64,000 nt of DNA from Bacillus sonorensis NBRC 101234 = KCTC 13918 (GCF_001592005.1 NZ_BCVZ01000001.1:124001-188000), one strand, 5' to 3'; shown: positions 1 through 8,461, counted from the stretch's first letter. Numbers and translations: made by a program. The notes: generated by a model from the letters alone, not told the origin.

Positions 1-24
1 GGCGAAAAAGCGTATCAAGATTAA
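1..24 (+). CDS. nrgA: C-terminal end of ammonium transporter (AmtB/NrgA), partial
   Basis: The first 24 bases read GEKAYQD then TAA, in an open frame running in from the left edge and ending 18 bases before the glnK start. In Bacillus the gene directly upstream of glnK (nrgB) is the ammonium transporter nrgA/amtB, and a short hydrophilic cytoplasmic tail fits. The call rests almost wholly on position; only seven residues are visible. Confidence 0.55.
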   Translation, partial: GEKAYQD

Positions 25-42
25 TGGTCAGGGAGTGAGGGA

Positions 43-393
43 ATGAGCGGTCAAATGTATAAGGTTGAAATTGTAACGCGTCCTACAAACTTTGAAAAGC
101 TGAAAACCGAGCTGGCGAAAATCGGTGTCACATCCATTACATTTTACAATGTACACGGATGCGGCCTGCAAAAAGGACATACAGAGCTTTACCGCGGGGT
201 AAAGCGGGAAAGCAATGTATATGAGCGCTTAAAAGTTGAAATCGTCGTCAGCAAGGTCCCTGTTGAAAAGGTGGCTGAGACGGCCCAAAAAGTGCTCAAA
301 ACCGGAGAACCCGGAGACGGCAAAATCTTTATTTACGAAATTCAAAACACCATCAACATCCGTACGGGCGAAGAAGGCCCTGACGCTTTATAA
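43..393 (+). CDS. glnK: PII nitrogen regulatory protein GlnK/NrgB
   Basis: A 116-residue PII-family protein. PII trimers bind ATP/ADP and 2-oxoglutarate and dock on the ammonium channel through the T-loop; in Bacillus the partner set also includes TnrA. Visible landmarks are the N-terminal strand KVEIVTRPTNFEKLKTEL, the T-loop region around GHTELYRG (residues about 45-55) and the C-terminal GEPGDGKIFIYEI segment (about 88-100) that forms the nucleotide site. The start is preceded by a good ribosome site (gggagtgaggga). It follows the transporter gene within the same transcript and is closed by a clear terminator, so it is the last gene of the nrgAB operon. Nitrogen control by TnrA would act upstream of the window. 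Confidence 0.95.
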   Translation: MSGQMYKVEIVTRPTNFEKLKTELAKIGVTSITFYNVHGCGLQKGHTELYRGVKRESNVYERLKVEIVVSKVPVEKVAETAQKVLKTGEPGDGKIFIYEIQNTINIRTGEEGPDAL

Positions 394-401
394 ATAATTG
401 A

Positions 402-440
402 AGCTCCCGGCGCAGAAATGCGGGGAGCTGTTTTTTGTTT
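402..440 (+). terminator. Rho-independent terminator of the nrgAB operon
   Basis: Inverted repeat AGCTCCCGG / CGGGGAGCT (one mismatch) with a ten-base loop, followed by a T-rich run, 8 bases after the glnK stop. Confidence 0.85.
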
Positions 441-751
441 AGAGTGGCAAACATAACAACTTGAATGATTAGGGATTGAGGATAATTTTATTGGAACATA
501 TTTCGAAAAAAGGTTGAGCAGCTTCTTCCTTTATACTCTATAAAAATCATTTCCAAGTGTTTCCTCGCGCCTTGCGATTATGTTGACCGGGTATTCGCTT
601 ACTAAGATGATATTGAACAGCACGATTCCAGAGCAAAATGTTCTTCCATAGCCCTTCGAACTTAAATTTTAATTACTTTGCAACATGTCTATAATTAAAA
701 TTCTCCAGAAATCATTATTTTTACAATATAACCCCAGAAAATAAATTAATA
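441..751. other. Gene-poor AT-rich spacer with a weak promoter candidate
   Basis: About 310 bases with no supported gene. A TATAAT at 690-695 lies 17 bases from a poor -35 (TTTTAA, 667-672) and could drive the frameshifted gene at 752. Nothing else recognised. Confidence 0.4.
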
Positions 752-1146
752 ATGCAGAAAAAAATTGCAATCTCACTATTTACAGCTGCTCTTTTGCTAG
801 TTGTATGCTTCACTGGCAGTTCAGAAGCATTTGCTATGCATTCAAAAGGAGCAATTAAATTTAAAACAGATGCTAATACATATTCAAAGCACGCTATTTC
901 TATTGTCGTAACAGGCACCTTGCGTGAGGATAATGACATTGGTTATACAGTATTGCTGTATAAAAAGGCCGAACAGCCCCAGTGAAAATGATAGAAGCAG
1001 ATCATAAGATGAGTACACGCAATTTCAGGGCAGTCTTTTCAACAAAAAATATTCCGGCAGGCAAGTATGATGGGATTGCAGCACAGAGCTGGGGATATAA
1101 AGATTGGCATGGAAAGCTGCAACATTATATTACTGTTCAACATTAA
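752..1146 (+). pseudogene. Small secreted protein gene broken by a one-base frameshift
   Basis: The first frame encodes 77 residues with a typical signal peptide (MQKK, a hydrophobic core, then SSEAFA) and stops at 983-985. Reading continues in the next frame from about 977 to a TAA at 1144-1146 with 50-odd more protein-like residues ending SWGYKDWHGKLQHYITVQH. Adding one C to the CCCC run at 977-980 restores a single reading frame of about 131 codons (EQPPVKMIEADHKM across the junction), so one base appears lost there. No family was recognised. The start lacks an obvious Shine-Dalgarno, which also fits a decaying gene, but a sequencing error in a homopolymer cannot be excluded. Confidence 0.6.
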
Positions 1147-1614
1147 AATTAATGGTATGAACAGATTAAAATCATAAAGGCTCAGCTTTTGATTTCATCT
1201 GAAATTTTCAAAAAAAACATTTTATTACAAAATACCGGGACTTTTTATCTTTCTTCCTCTTTCATTTTTTTAGTTTTCTTAGCGGATAGAAATCGTTCAG
1301 CAGTTATCTTCTCCCCAGAATGCTAATAAAGCTGTAAATCTCTTAGATTTTGATTGATGTGAATACGATTAGCATACCATCAAAAAAACGCATGGAGCCA
1401 TGAACTGTTGGCTAATCGAATACCAATCTTTAATCCTTTACAAAAGCCATGGCCGCTACAACAATCACGAAATCCCCCTTTTTGTTTAATAATGAATGCC
1501 CACGGTTTAAACAAATTAGGGGGATTTCAAATGATTTCAATAATATACAGCTACCATTGAGGTCAGCCTCAAAACCTTTTGAATACATAAGGCTTTTAGT
1601 CTATAGAGTATTTT
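1147..1614. other. Intergenic region holding a long inverted repeat
   Basis: About 470 bases without a convincing gene. The only structure seen is an inverted repeat at 1469-1528, listed separately. The one short open frame here is a chance reading across that repeat. Confidence 0.5.
1469..1528. repeat. Imperfect 21-bp inverted repeat
   Basis: Left arm 1469-1489 and right arm 1507-1528 are complementary apart from a small A/T mismatch-and-bulge: GAAATCCCCC...GTTTAA on the left and TTAAAC...GGGGGATTTC on the right, with a 17-base loop. No T-run follows on either strand, so it is not a standard terminator. Confidence 0.6.
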
Positions 1615-2187
1615 TCACAAAATGTCATCAACGATGCCGTATGTCTTCGCTTCCCCGGCATCCATAAAATAGTCGCGTTCCATGTCTATTTTTAGTTTTT
1701 CAAGCGGCTGCCCCGTCCGTTCATGGAAAAAGTGCTGTATTTTTTCCTTTAGCTTGATGATCCGCCTCGCGGAAATCTCCATGTCTGTCGCCTGGCCTTT
1801 GACGCCGCCGAGCGGCTGATGGATCATGATTTCGCTGTTTTTGAGAGCATACCGTTTTCCTTTTGTTCCGCCCGCAAGAAGGATCGCCCCCATTGACGCC
1901 GCCATCCCGACGCAGATCGTGCGGATATCCGGTTTCACATATTCCATCGTATCTAAAATCGCATATCCGGCTGACGTAGAACCGCCGGGGCTGTTGATAT
2001 AAATCGAAATATCCTTTTCGTCATCCTCCGCTGACAAAAACAGCAATTGGGCGGTAACCCGATTGGCCAGATCGTCCGTAAATTCCGAGCCGATCATAAT
2101 GATGCGGTCTTTCAAGAGCCTTGAAAAAATGTCGTAAGACCTTTCTCCCGCCGCTGTTTTTTCTATGACATACGGAATGGTGTTCAT
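1615..2187 (-). CDS. ClpP-family serine protease, probable second ClpP paralogue
   Basis: A 190-residue ClpP-type peptidase, the proteolytic chamber subunit that works with Clp ATPases. The catalytic serine lies in GMAASMGA, the histidine in MIHQPLGG and the aspartate in MERDYFMD. The N-terminal region ([11 protein letters not shown]) and the YINSPGG segment are standard. Start chosen at the internal ATG because AAGGAGG sits 8 bases before it; the longer frame adds eight residues without a ribosome site. It begins 14 bases after the stop of the ECF sigma factor gene on the same strand and is probably cotranscribed. The main clpP of Bacillus lies in a different neighbourhood (near trxB/yvcN), so this is likely an extra copy; whether it forms its own tetradecamer or mixes with the main ClpP is unknown. 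Confidence 0.85.
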   Translation of the reverse strand: MNTIPYVIEKTAAGERSYDIFSRLLKDRIIMIGSEFTDDLANRVTAQLLFLSAEDDEKDISIYINSPGGSTSAGYAILDTMEYVKPDIRTICVGMAASMGAILLAGGTKGKRYALKNSEIMIHQPLGGVKGQATDMEISARRIIKLKEKIQHFFHERTGQPLEKLKIDMERDYFMDAGEAKTYGIVDDIL

Positions 2188-2200
2188 GCCTTTTGCCTCC

Positions 2201-2809
2201 TTAGGCAGCACACCTCATCATGCTTATGCAGGACGGCTGCGAAGCATTGGAAAGCCACGTCTGTCTCGCATATTCAAGCAGGTAATCCGGATTATGAAAT
2301 AAAATCGCATCAATCAGCAGCCTGCCATGTTCCGGGTCACTCTCCCCGGCCGCCTCCTGTTGGAGAAAATCCCGGGAAAGGGTTTTGATGCGCTGGCGCG
2401 ACCTGAATAACAGCGATTTGACGGATGATTCCGGTTTGTCGAGCATCTCAGCGATTTCGTGCAGCTGATAAGCAAACACATCCTTGAGCAAAAAGATCGT
2501 CAGCTGCTTCGGTGTCAGCGCACCCGCCAGTTTTTTGACCACATGCTCAAATTCATCCGCCGCTTTCATGCTTTCTGACTGCTCCCTCTCCTGATGCCAT
2601 TCCGAAAGAAAACATTCGCGTTTTCTTTTTCGAAGCTGGTCAATCCATTTATGCTTCGCAACCGTTTTTTGATAAGCGGGCGAGGCGTCTGCTTGTTTGA
2701 TTTCCATTAATTTCAGGATTGTATCCTGAGCCAAATCCTCTGCGTCCCATTTATCACCGGTGATCATCATGCAGTATTTCATCAACGCTTTCTGCTTTAA
2801 TTCATTCAT
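2201..2809 (-). CDS. ECF-type RNA polymerase sigma factor
   Basis: About 202 residues with two sigma modules. Region 2 is near the N terminus ([21 protein letters not shown], residues about 15-40) and region 4 is central ([26 protein letters not shown], then [17 protein letters not shown], about 98-145). A further 50 residues follow region 4 ([22 protein letters not shown]), longer than minimal ECF factors. No anti-sigma gene flanks it; the next gene in the transcript is clpP-like, which could suggest control by proteolysis. A GTG at 2821 extends the frame by four codons but its ribosome site is only one base away, so the ATG at 2809 (AAGGAG 13 bases upstream) is preferred. The exact ECF subgroup was not identified. 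Confidence 0.85.
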   Translation of the reverse strand: MNELKQKALMKYCMMITGDKWDAEDLAQDTILKLMEIKQADASPAYQKTVAKHKWIDQLRKRKRECFLSEWHQEREQSESMKAADEFEHVVKKLAGALTPKQLTIFLLKDVFAYQLHEIAEMLDKPESSVKSLLFRSRQRIKTLSRDFLQQEAAGESDPEHGRLLIDAILFHNPDYLLEYARQTWLSNASQPSCISMMRCAA

Positions 2810-2897
2810 GAATGAATTCACACTCCTTAAAAGAGGCCTCTTACTTTAATAAACGGATTTCCCCCCTGAATGGATACGGGTATTTAAAAAAATTGTA

Positions 2898-2930
2898 ACA
2901 AAAAAACGCCTATCTTAAATGATAGGCGTA
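2898..2930 (-). terminator. Terminator of spoIIQ
   Basis: Perfect 9-bp stem ACGCCTATC / GATAGGCGT (2906-2914 with 2921-2929) followed on the minus strand by seven Ts, 12 bases after the spoIIQ stop. Confidence 0.9.
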
Positions 2931-2941
2931 AACAGTATGTG

Positions 2942-3814
2942 TTACGGCTGTTTTGAATCTTTGGTCTGGCCCTTGTCCTGAGCGCCGGAATCATCAGAAG
3001 AATCTTCCGTTTTTGTTTTACCGTCAGTACCAGTGCCGTCTTGTTTGTCTTCTGTTTTCGGTTTTTCCTCATCAGAAGGCGGAGCAGGTTCTTTTGCTTG
3101 TTCAGAAGCCTGTTTTTCCATTGCTTTTTCAATGGTTGACACCGGCTTGTCCATGAAGTTCAACGGATTCAAAGCCACTCCGTCTTTGCGGATTTCAAAA
3201 TGCACGTGATTTCCGCTTTCTTCATTGTAAAGGTTTTTGCCTGCTTTGCCGATGACTTGGTTTTGCTCGATTTTGTCGCCTTGTTTGACGCTCACTTCAG
3301 ACAGAGATTGATACACGGTTGATAAACCGTCTTCATGCTCGATTTCAACAACATAGCCTAACACAGGGTCTTTTGCAGCCTTGATCACCGTACCGCTGAG
3401 AGATGCGGAAACATCGAATGTTTTTCCGTCTTTCTCTGCCAAGTCGATACCTTTGCTCATGCTATACGTGTTATCATAGTTTACAAGTGCTGCTTCTTTC
3501 TCTTCTTTAGATGCGTTTGTTTCAAAGAATTTTTTCACGACGGAAACATTCTCTGAATCAACAACCGGCATTGCAACATTTTCGACTGGTTTGCCTACTT
3601 CTACCGCGTCATCACGGTTATCATAGGCTGATTTCTTGCCATCTTGTGCAAGCTTGTCTTTCACATCGTGATTAGATGCTGATTGATACCAAAGAACAGC
3701 AGTTAAAACAACGACCGCACTGATCAGATAGATGGCGGGAAATACCCAGCGTCTGCGGAAAAACTTTTGCAGCTTTGTGATTTTGGAAGTACGATTCTTT
3801 TCTTCCTCTTTCAT
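2942..3814 (-). CDS. spoIIQ: Stage II sporulation protein Q (SpoIIQ)
   Basis: A 290-residue forespore membrane protein that bridges to SpoIIIAH in the mother-cell membrane to form the channel/zipper needed for engulfment and sigma-G activity. A basic N terminus is followed by one membrane span (about residues 24-43) and an extracytoplasmic LytM/M23 domain (about 110-220). The C-terminal GNHVHFEIRKDG keeps the HxH motif, but the first metal-ligand motif reads YSMSKGIDLAEK, without the usual histidine, so the domain is expected to be catalytically dead, as in B. subtilis SpoIIQ. A charged low-complexity tail rich in K, E, D and T fills the last 70 residues. Preceded by GAGGTGATG ribosome site and a sigma-F-type promoter. 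Confidence 0.97.
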   Translation of the reverse strand: MKEEEKNRTSKITKLQKFFRRRWVFPAIYLISAVVVLTAVLWYQSASNHDVKDKLAQDGKKSAYDNRDDAVEVGKPVENVAMPVVDSENVSVVKKFFETNASKEEKEAALVNYDNTYSMSKGIDLAEKDGKTFDVSASLSGTVIKAAKDPVLGYVVEIEHEDGLSTVYQSLSEVSVKQGDKIEQNQVIGKAGKNLYNEESGNHVHFEIRKDGVALNPLNFMDKPVSTIEKAMEKQASEQAKEPAPPSDEEKPKTEDKQDGTGTDGKTKTEDSSDDSGAQDKGQTKDSKQP

Positions 3815-3833
3815 TCTTTCATCACCTCAGCAA

Positions 3834-3863
3834 CATTCTGAACACTTTTCAGAAAATATATAC
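3834..3863 (-). promoter_or_regulatory. Candidate sigma-F promoter of spoIIQ
   Basis: On the minus strand GTATA (3859-3863) then 15 bases then GTTCAGAATG (3834-3843). This matches the forespore consensus GYATA / GGNNANAHTR at all but one position, with the usual 15-base spacing, and lies 20 bases before the start codon. spoIIQ is a known sigma-F gene in B. subtilis. Confidence 0.65.
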
Positions 3864-4016
3864 ATTTGCAAAAAACTTTTTTTCTCATTAGTTTTTGCAG
3901 ACTAGCCCACAAATATGTAAAAAAGCGGAATAAAGCATGCATGATTGCCGAAAAAACAACGGCAGCAGCTTTTTTTTGCACCGATAAAATCGAACAGGAA
4001 AGGACAGAATAAGATC

Positions 4017-4523
4017 ATGAAATTGCGCATCGCCAAACAAGACGATCTGCAGACAGTCGTCGATATCTATAATTCCACCATTTCTTCACGGATGGTCACG
4101 GCTGATACAGAACCTGTAACAGCAGAAGACAAGCTGGACTGGTTTTTGCATCATACTGAATCAAGGCCGCTTTACATCGTGGAGAATGAAGCGCAGGAAT
4201 GCATCGGCTGGATCAGTTTCGAATCATTTTACGGCAGACCCGCATATGCCAAAACCGCGGAGGTCAGCATCTATCTTCATAAAGCGCATCGCGGAAAAGG
4301 TGCGGGCTCGGCCGTTTTAAAAAAAGCGCTCAACGCGGCGTCCGGCCTAGGAATCCGTTCATTGATGGCGTTTATTTTCGCACATAATGAACCGAGCATC
4401 AGGCTTTTTCAAAAATTCGGTTTTTCTGAATGGGGGCATTTTCCGGGGATTGCCGAGATGGACGGACATCGCTATGATCTGAAAATACTGGGGAAAGAAT
4501 TAAAAGAAGGCGAAACATTCTGA
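4017..4523 (+). CDS. ywnH: GNAT-family N-acetyltransferase (YwnH, phosphinothricin acetyltransferase-like)
   Basis: A 168-residue acetyl-CoA-dependent N-acetyltransferase of the Pat/YwnH type. The acetyl-CoA loop is HRGKGAGSAVLKKAL (about residues 87-101); the fold ends with the NEPSIRLFQKFGFSEWGHFPGIAEMDGHRYDL stretch typical of methionine sulfone / phosphinothricin acetyltransferases. The open frame extends further upstream, but the ATG at 4017 follows AAAGGACAG and starts the conserved MKLRIA strand, so it is chosen. It is divergent from spoIIQ, as in B. subtilis. The natural substrate cannot be read from the sequence. Confidence 0.88.
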   Translation: MKLRIAKQDDLQTVVDIYNSTISSRMVTADTEPVTAEDKLDWFLHHTESRPLYIVENEAQECIGWISFESFYGRPAYAKTAEVSIYLHKAHRGKGAGSAVLKKALNAASGLGIRSLMAFIFAHNEPSIRLFQKFGFSEWGHFPGIAEMDGHRYDLKILGKELKEGETF

Positions 4524-4525
4524 CG

Positions 4526-4555
4526 AAAAAAAGAGCTGTCCGTCAGCTCTTTTCA
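4526..4555. terminator. Bidirectional terminator between ywnH and ywnF
   Basis: Stem AAGAGCTG / CAGCTCTT (4531-4538, 4544-4551) flanked by A-run on the left and T-run on the right, so it can end both convergent transcripts. Confidence 0.85.
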
Positions 4556-4558
4556 TTG

Positions 4559-5002
4559 TTATTCAGCCAGGCGCTGCCTTCTGTTTTCTTCTTCATGCAA
4601 AAACTCCATGAAATTGCTCATGACGGTAAACGGCTGTTCTTTCACCGCCCTGACATAGCGGTTTTTCCGCTCTTCAGACAGGACTTCGCTTTTTTGCATC
4701 CGATCGAGAATATACTGAAACACCTTTTGCTGAACATTGCGCTTTTGGTAGGATGACTCCCTGAACAGGGCCATTCCAAAGGCGGCGCCTAAAGCGGCGA
4801 TGCCCATTTTGATGAACGTGTCCATACCGAAAGACATATGTCCCCAGAAAGATGATAGGTAAACCAATGAGACAAGCAGCACCGGAACCGCTATAAATAG
4901 AAAGATCATTCTTTTCTTTAAGATCGGGGCAGCTACCTGTTTCAGGTTTTCCATCTCCCTTCTCATAAAGGCGGGCATTTGGTTAAATGTGTCAAGATCC
5001 AT
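4559..5002 (-). CDS. ywnF: YwnF-like membrane protein (DUF5392-type)
   Basis: A 147-residue protein with two hydrophobic segments (about residues 32-50 and 62-82) between a charged N terminus (FMRREMENLKQVAAPILKKR) and a long hydrophilic C-terminal helix region ending EEENRRQRLAE. Length and position next to the cardiolipin synthase gene match B. subtilis YwnF, a protein of unknown function. GGAGGG sits 7 bases before the start. Divergent from clsA. Confidence 0.75.
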   Translation of the reverse strand: MDLDTFNQMPAFMRREMENLKQVAAPILKKRMIFLFIAVPVLLVSLVYLSSFWGHMSFGMDTFIKMGIAALGAAFGMALFRESSYQKRNVQQKVFQYILDRMQKSEVLSEERKNRYVRAVKEQPFTVMSNFMEFLHEEENRRQRLAE

Positions 5003-5166
5003 AAAAAATCCCTCCTGCTTTCAATAAAAGAGATCCTGTTTCCAACATGAAATCGCGTTTTTTATATTTATATCGTAACTTAGTTCTAATATGTTTTACA
5101 GTTTTTTGCCTTAAATCTTTCTTTTAAAGGAACCTTCCTGCTTTTTTCTCGTATAACATGACATAG

Positions 5167-5195
5167 TTGCTTGAATGATAAGTAACTGATATAAA
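5167..5195 (+). promoter_or_regulatory. Promoter of the cardiolipin synthase gene
   Basis: TTGCTT (5167-5172), 17-base spacer, TATAAA (5190-5195), 39 bases before the start codon. Looks like a standard sigma-A promoter. Confidence 0.55.
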
Positions 5196-5234
5196 TGGAA
5201 TGTATCAAAACAAATCCGTCTTGCGAGGTTCAAC

Positions 5235-6701
5235 ATGGATATTATTAAAAACATTAGTATCACATCGATATTTCTCGGTTTTGCATTGGTTTTAAACACC
5301 CTTTTGGCTATCGTTGTGATCTTTAGGGAACGCCGCGATGCAAGCGCCTCCTGGGCTTGGCTCCTGGTTCTCTTTTTTATCCCGCTTTTAGGTTTTATTC
5401 TTTATCTGTTGTTCGGACATAGTTTAAAACGAAAACACCTCTTTCACTGGGAGGATCAGAAAAAGATCGGGATTGAGAAAATATTGGAGCAGCAGCTCGC
5501 CAAATTGAAAGACCGCGAATTCCAATTCCGAAATAAAGCGACGGCAGACAGCAAAGATTTAATTTATATGCACATTATTAATAACCATGCCGTGTTTACA
5601 GAAGATAATGCCGTTGAGCTGTTGACGGACGGACGCCAGAAGTTCGACCGGCTTCTCCGTGACATCGAAAACGCCAAGGATCATATTCATTTGCAATATT
5701 ACATTTATAAAGGCGATGAAATCGGTAAGAAGCTGCGGGACGCGCTTATCAAAAAAGCGAAAGAAGGCGTGGAAGTCCGTGTACTTTATGATGAATTGGG
5801 TTCACGAAGTTTGCGGAAAACCTTTTTTAAAGAACTGAAAAAGGCGGGAGGATATGTTGAAGTCTTTTTTCCTTCCCGATTTAAGTTTATCAACCTGCGC
5901 ATGAACTATCGAAATCACCGCAAGCTTGTCATCATCGACGGGATCATCGGATATGTAGGAGGATTTAATGTCGGAGACGAGTACCTCGGTTTGAATCCCG
6001 CGTTCGGCTATTGGCGGGATACGCACCTTAGAATCAAGGGAACCGCCGTCCACTCCATTCAAACGCGTTTTATCCTTGACTGGAATCAGGCCTCTCATCA
6101 CCATGACATTACATACAAGTCCAACCATTTCCCTGAGTGCGGATCTCACGGAAACATCGGCATGCAGATTGTCACAAGCGGTCCCGATTCGGAATGGGAG
6201 CAGATCAAAAACGGCTATATTAAAATGATTTCGACTGCCAAGCGGTCCATTCTGATTCAAACGCCGTATTTCATCCCTGACGCAAGCCTCCTTGACGCTC
6301 TCAGAATCGCCTGCCTGTCCGGCGTTGACGTCAGAATTATGATTCCGAACAAGCCTGACCATCCTTTCGTCTATTGGGCGACTCTTTCTTATATCGGCGA
6401 GCTTCTCAAAGCCGGCGCCTCTGTGTTCATTTATGATAACGGCTTTATTCATGCGAAAACAATCGTTGTAGATGAGGAAATCGCTTCAGTCGGAACGGCG
6501 AATATCGATATGCGCAGCTTCAAGCTGAATTTTGAAGTCAATGCCTTTTTATATGATGAGGAAATTGCAAAAAGCCTTGTCCTGTCATTTGAAAAAGATC
6601 TGAAGGTATCGAAAGAATTGACCTATGAAGAATATCAAAACCGAAGCAGAAGCGTCCGGTTCAAGGAATCGATTTCGATTCTCCTGTCCCCGATTTTATA
6701 G
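5235..6701 (+). CDS. clsA: Cardiolipin synthase (ClsA/YwnE)
   Basis: A 488-residue phospholipase D-superfamily enzyme that joins two phosphatidylglycerols to cardiolipin and glycerol at the membrane. Two N-terminal transmembrane helices (about residues 9-28 and 39-60) precede two catalytic HKD motifs: NHRKLVIIDG with GYVGGFN (about 228-245) and IHAKTIVVDEE with SVGTANIDMRS (about 405-428). The C terminus ends in a hydrophobic SILLSPIL tail. Length and order match Bacillus ClsA. Monocistronic between its own promoter and terminator. Confidence 0.96.
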   Translation: MDIIKNISITSIFLGFALVLNTLLAIVVIFRERRDASASWAWLLVLFFIPLLGFILYLLFGHSLKRKHLFHWEDQKKIGIEKILEQQLAKLKDREFQFRNKATADSKDLIYMHIINNHAVFTEDNAVELLTDGRQKFDRLLRDIENAKDHIHLQYYIYKGDEIGKKLRDALIKKAKEGVEVRVLYDELGSRSLRKTFFKELKKAGGYVEVFFPSRFKFINLRMNYRNHRKLVIIDGIIGYVGGFNVGDEYLGLNPAFGYWRDTHLRIKGTAVHSIQTRFILDWNQASHHHDITYKSNHFPECGSHGNIGMQIVTSGPDSEWEQIKNGYIKMISTAKRSILIQTPYFIPDASLLDALRIACLSGVDVRIMIPNKPDHPFVYWATLSYIGELLKAGASVFIYDNGFIHAKTIVVDEEIASVGTANIDMRSFKLNFEVNAFLYDEEIAKSLVLSFEKDLKVSKELTYEEYQNRSRSVRFKESISILLSPIL

Positions 6702-6736
6702 CGGAGCGAATTCGCGGCCTGTTTATCGGCAAATTG

Positions 6737-6769
6737 AATCCCCCTGGTACCTCCCAGGGGGATTTTTCT
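6737..6769 (+). terminator. Terminator of clsA
   Basis: 11-bp perfect stem AATCCCCCTGG / CCAGGGGGATT (6737-6747, 6754-6764) followed by Ts. It overlaps the stop codon of the convergent exporter gene. Confidence 0.88.
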
Positions 6770-8204
6770 ATCGCCCGCTCCCCTCCGCTCGTGCCTTCCG
6801 TGTTTCTGATCGGGAATGCGTACCCATGCCGGGAGCAGCATCAGCATCACGGATACGAAGCGCGAAACATAAAGCAGCCGCAAGGAATCCCGCCGCACCG
6901 AGCAAAGCCATCCGGTAAGCGCTAAGATCCGGCTGCAGGTCTTCCGTATGTTGACTCATGACCGCGAGAAGGCAGGACATGACAGCGACGCCTAAAGCAG
7001 AACCGAGCCGATTCTGTACATGAAACAAGGTCGTTGCCCGCCCCATTGAAGCTGAAGAGATGTTGGCAAAAGAAGCGATCTGAACCGCGCCGACCGCCTG
7101 TCCCAAGAAAAAACCCGCCAAAAATAGCAGCCCTCTCAGAAACCATGGGTTTGCCCCGGGTCCTGTCAAGCTAAGCAGAGCAAACATCACAGCCCCACAC
7201 AACAATGCGGCGGAGATCAGCCGGCGCAGACCAAGTTTTGCAAAAAGGCGGGGCATCAGCTGAGAAGCAAGCATCAGCCCCAATGCTTCCGGAAACGTAA
7301 TCAGGGCTGTATCGAGAGCTGAGTGATTCAGCACTTCCTGGTACATCAGCGGAAATACGTACAGCATGCCCAGCAATCCGGCTGCAGAGAACAGCGATAT
7401 GAAGCTCATCGTTCCGAAAACCCGATCGGCCAGCAAACGCAGATTAAGCAGCGGATCTTTGACATGAAGCTCGACAAAAACGAGGATGGTCAAAAGAACA
7501 AGTCCGCCGATTCCGGCTGCAAGTACACCTGGCGAACCGAATCCGTTCACCGGTCCCTGATTGAGCGCAAAAACCGCCAGCGCCACTCCCGGTGCTGAGA
7601 GAAGAAAGCCGGGCAGATCAAATGCCCCTGCTCCTGATTGAATATCCTCATCAAGGAAGAACAGACCGAACAGCAGAATGATCAATCCAATCGGAATATT
7701 AATGTAGAAAATCCAGCGCCATGACAACTGATCGGTAAGAAATCCGCTGATGATCGGCCCGAGCGCGGGAGCCACGGCAACCGGAAGAACAAGAACACGT
7801 GAAATTTTTGGCCGTTCATGCGGAGGAAACGTCCTGAACAAAATCGCCATTCCCACCGGCGTAATCAGTCCCCCGCCGGCACCCTGGATGACGCGGAACA
7901 GATTTAATCCATTGAGATCTCCGGCTAGTCCGCACAATGCAGATGCAGCTGTAAACATCCCGAGCGCTATCAGAAAGATCCGCTTTGTACCCCAGCGGTC
8001 GCCAAGCCATCCGGCAATCGGCAGGCATACGGCGAGACTGACCAAGTATCCGATATTGACGATGCCGGCGGCCGACGGGGACGTCTGAAACTCCTTTATG
8101 ATTGTCGGCAGCGCCATGTTGACGACGCTCGCGTCCATCGCCGCCATAAACATCGCTGTGACATATACGACACTGACAACCGTCCTTTGCTTGAACGGCC
8201 TCAT
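6768..8204 (-). CDS. MFS drug/siderophore exporter, DHA2 (14-helix) family; candidate bacillibactin exporter
   Basis: A 478-residue major facilitator with many hydrophobic helices. The conserved motif after helix 2 reads GWLGDRWGTKRIFL and the DHA2-type proton-antiport motif RVIQGAGGGLITPVGMAI follows. It starts 2 bases after the mbtH stop, so it is translationally coupled and the last gene of the dhb operon. That position makes siderophore export the best guess. In B. subtilis bacillibactin export is attributed to YmfD/YmfE encoded elsewhere; no orthology claim is made. A short basic C-terminal tail (THSRSETRKARAEGSGR) overlaps the clsA terminator region. Confidence 0.85.
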   Translation of the reverse strand: MRPFKQRTVVSVVYVTAMFMAAMDASVVNMALPTIIKEFQTSPSAAGIVNIGYLVSLAVCLPIAGWLGDRWGTKRIFLIALGMFTAASALCGLAGDLNGLNLFRVIQGAGGGLITPVGMAILFRTFPPHERPKISRVLVLPVAVAPALGPIISGFLTDQLSWRWIFYINIPIGLIILLFGLFFLDEDIQSGAGAFDLPGFLLSAPGVALAVFALNQGPVNGFGSPGVLAAGIGGLVLLTILVFVELHVKDPLLNLRLLADRVFGTMSFISLFSAAGLLGMLYVFPLMYQEVLNHSALDTALITFPEALGLMLASQLMPRLFAKLGLRRLISAALLCGAVMFALLSLTGPGANPWFLRGLLFLAGFFLGQAVGAVQIASFANISSASMGRATTLFHVQNRLGSALGVAVMSCLLAVMSQHTEDLQPDLSAYRMALLGAAGFLAAALCFALRIRDADAAPGMGTHSRSETRKARAEGSGR

Positions 8205-8206
8205 AT

Positions 8207-8431
8207 TCAGTCTTCACCGCCGTGAACCCCGAGTGCTGGCTTCAGGCTGTTCGGACGAAGATCGCTCCAATTTGAGCTGATATATTCAACACAATCGCTT
8301 CGATTTGCTTCACCAAAGACAGCGGCCCAGCCGGACGGCACATCAATAAAAGCCGGCCAGAGCGAATACTGGCCTTCGCTATTCATCAGGACAACATATG
8401 TGCCGTCTTCATTTTCAAAAGGATTCGTCAT
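8207..8431 (-). CDS. MbtH-like protein
   Basis: 74 residues beginning [26 protein letters not shown] and containing the family's conserved tryptophans ([22 protein letters not shown]). MbtH proteins bind and activate NRPS adenylation domains; here the partner is DhbF. Two ATGs stand in tandem; the second, 6-7 bases after AGGGGG, gives the usual MTNPF start. It lies 30 bases after dhbF and 2 bases before the exporter. Confidence 0.95.
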   Translation of the reverse strand: MTNPFENEDGTYVVLMNSEGQYSLWPAFIDVPSGWAAVFGEANRSDCVEYISSNWSDLRPNSLKPALGVHGGED

Positions 8432-8461
8432 CATTCTCTCCCCCTTCTTTCTTTAAAAGCC

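Noticed and set aside
1449..1667. 72-codon plus-strand frame near the inverted repeat
   Set aside because: Runs across the inverted repeat into the end of the clpP-like gene; no RBS, no family features.
2880..2905. ECF-like promoter (TGTTAC, N16, CGTA) before the sigma gene
   Set aside because: The putative -35 lies in the tail of the spoIIQ terminator and matches poorly; too weak to list as an autoregulatory promoter.
5802..6452. 216-codon minus-strand frame inside clsA
   Set aside because: Fully antisense to a clear HKD-family gene; no initiation signal and no recognisable domain.
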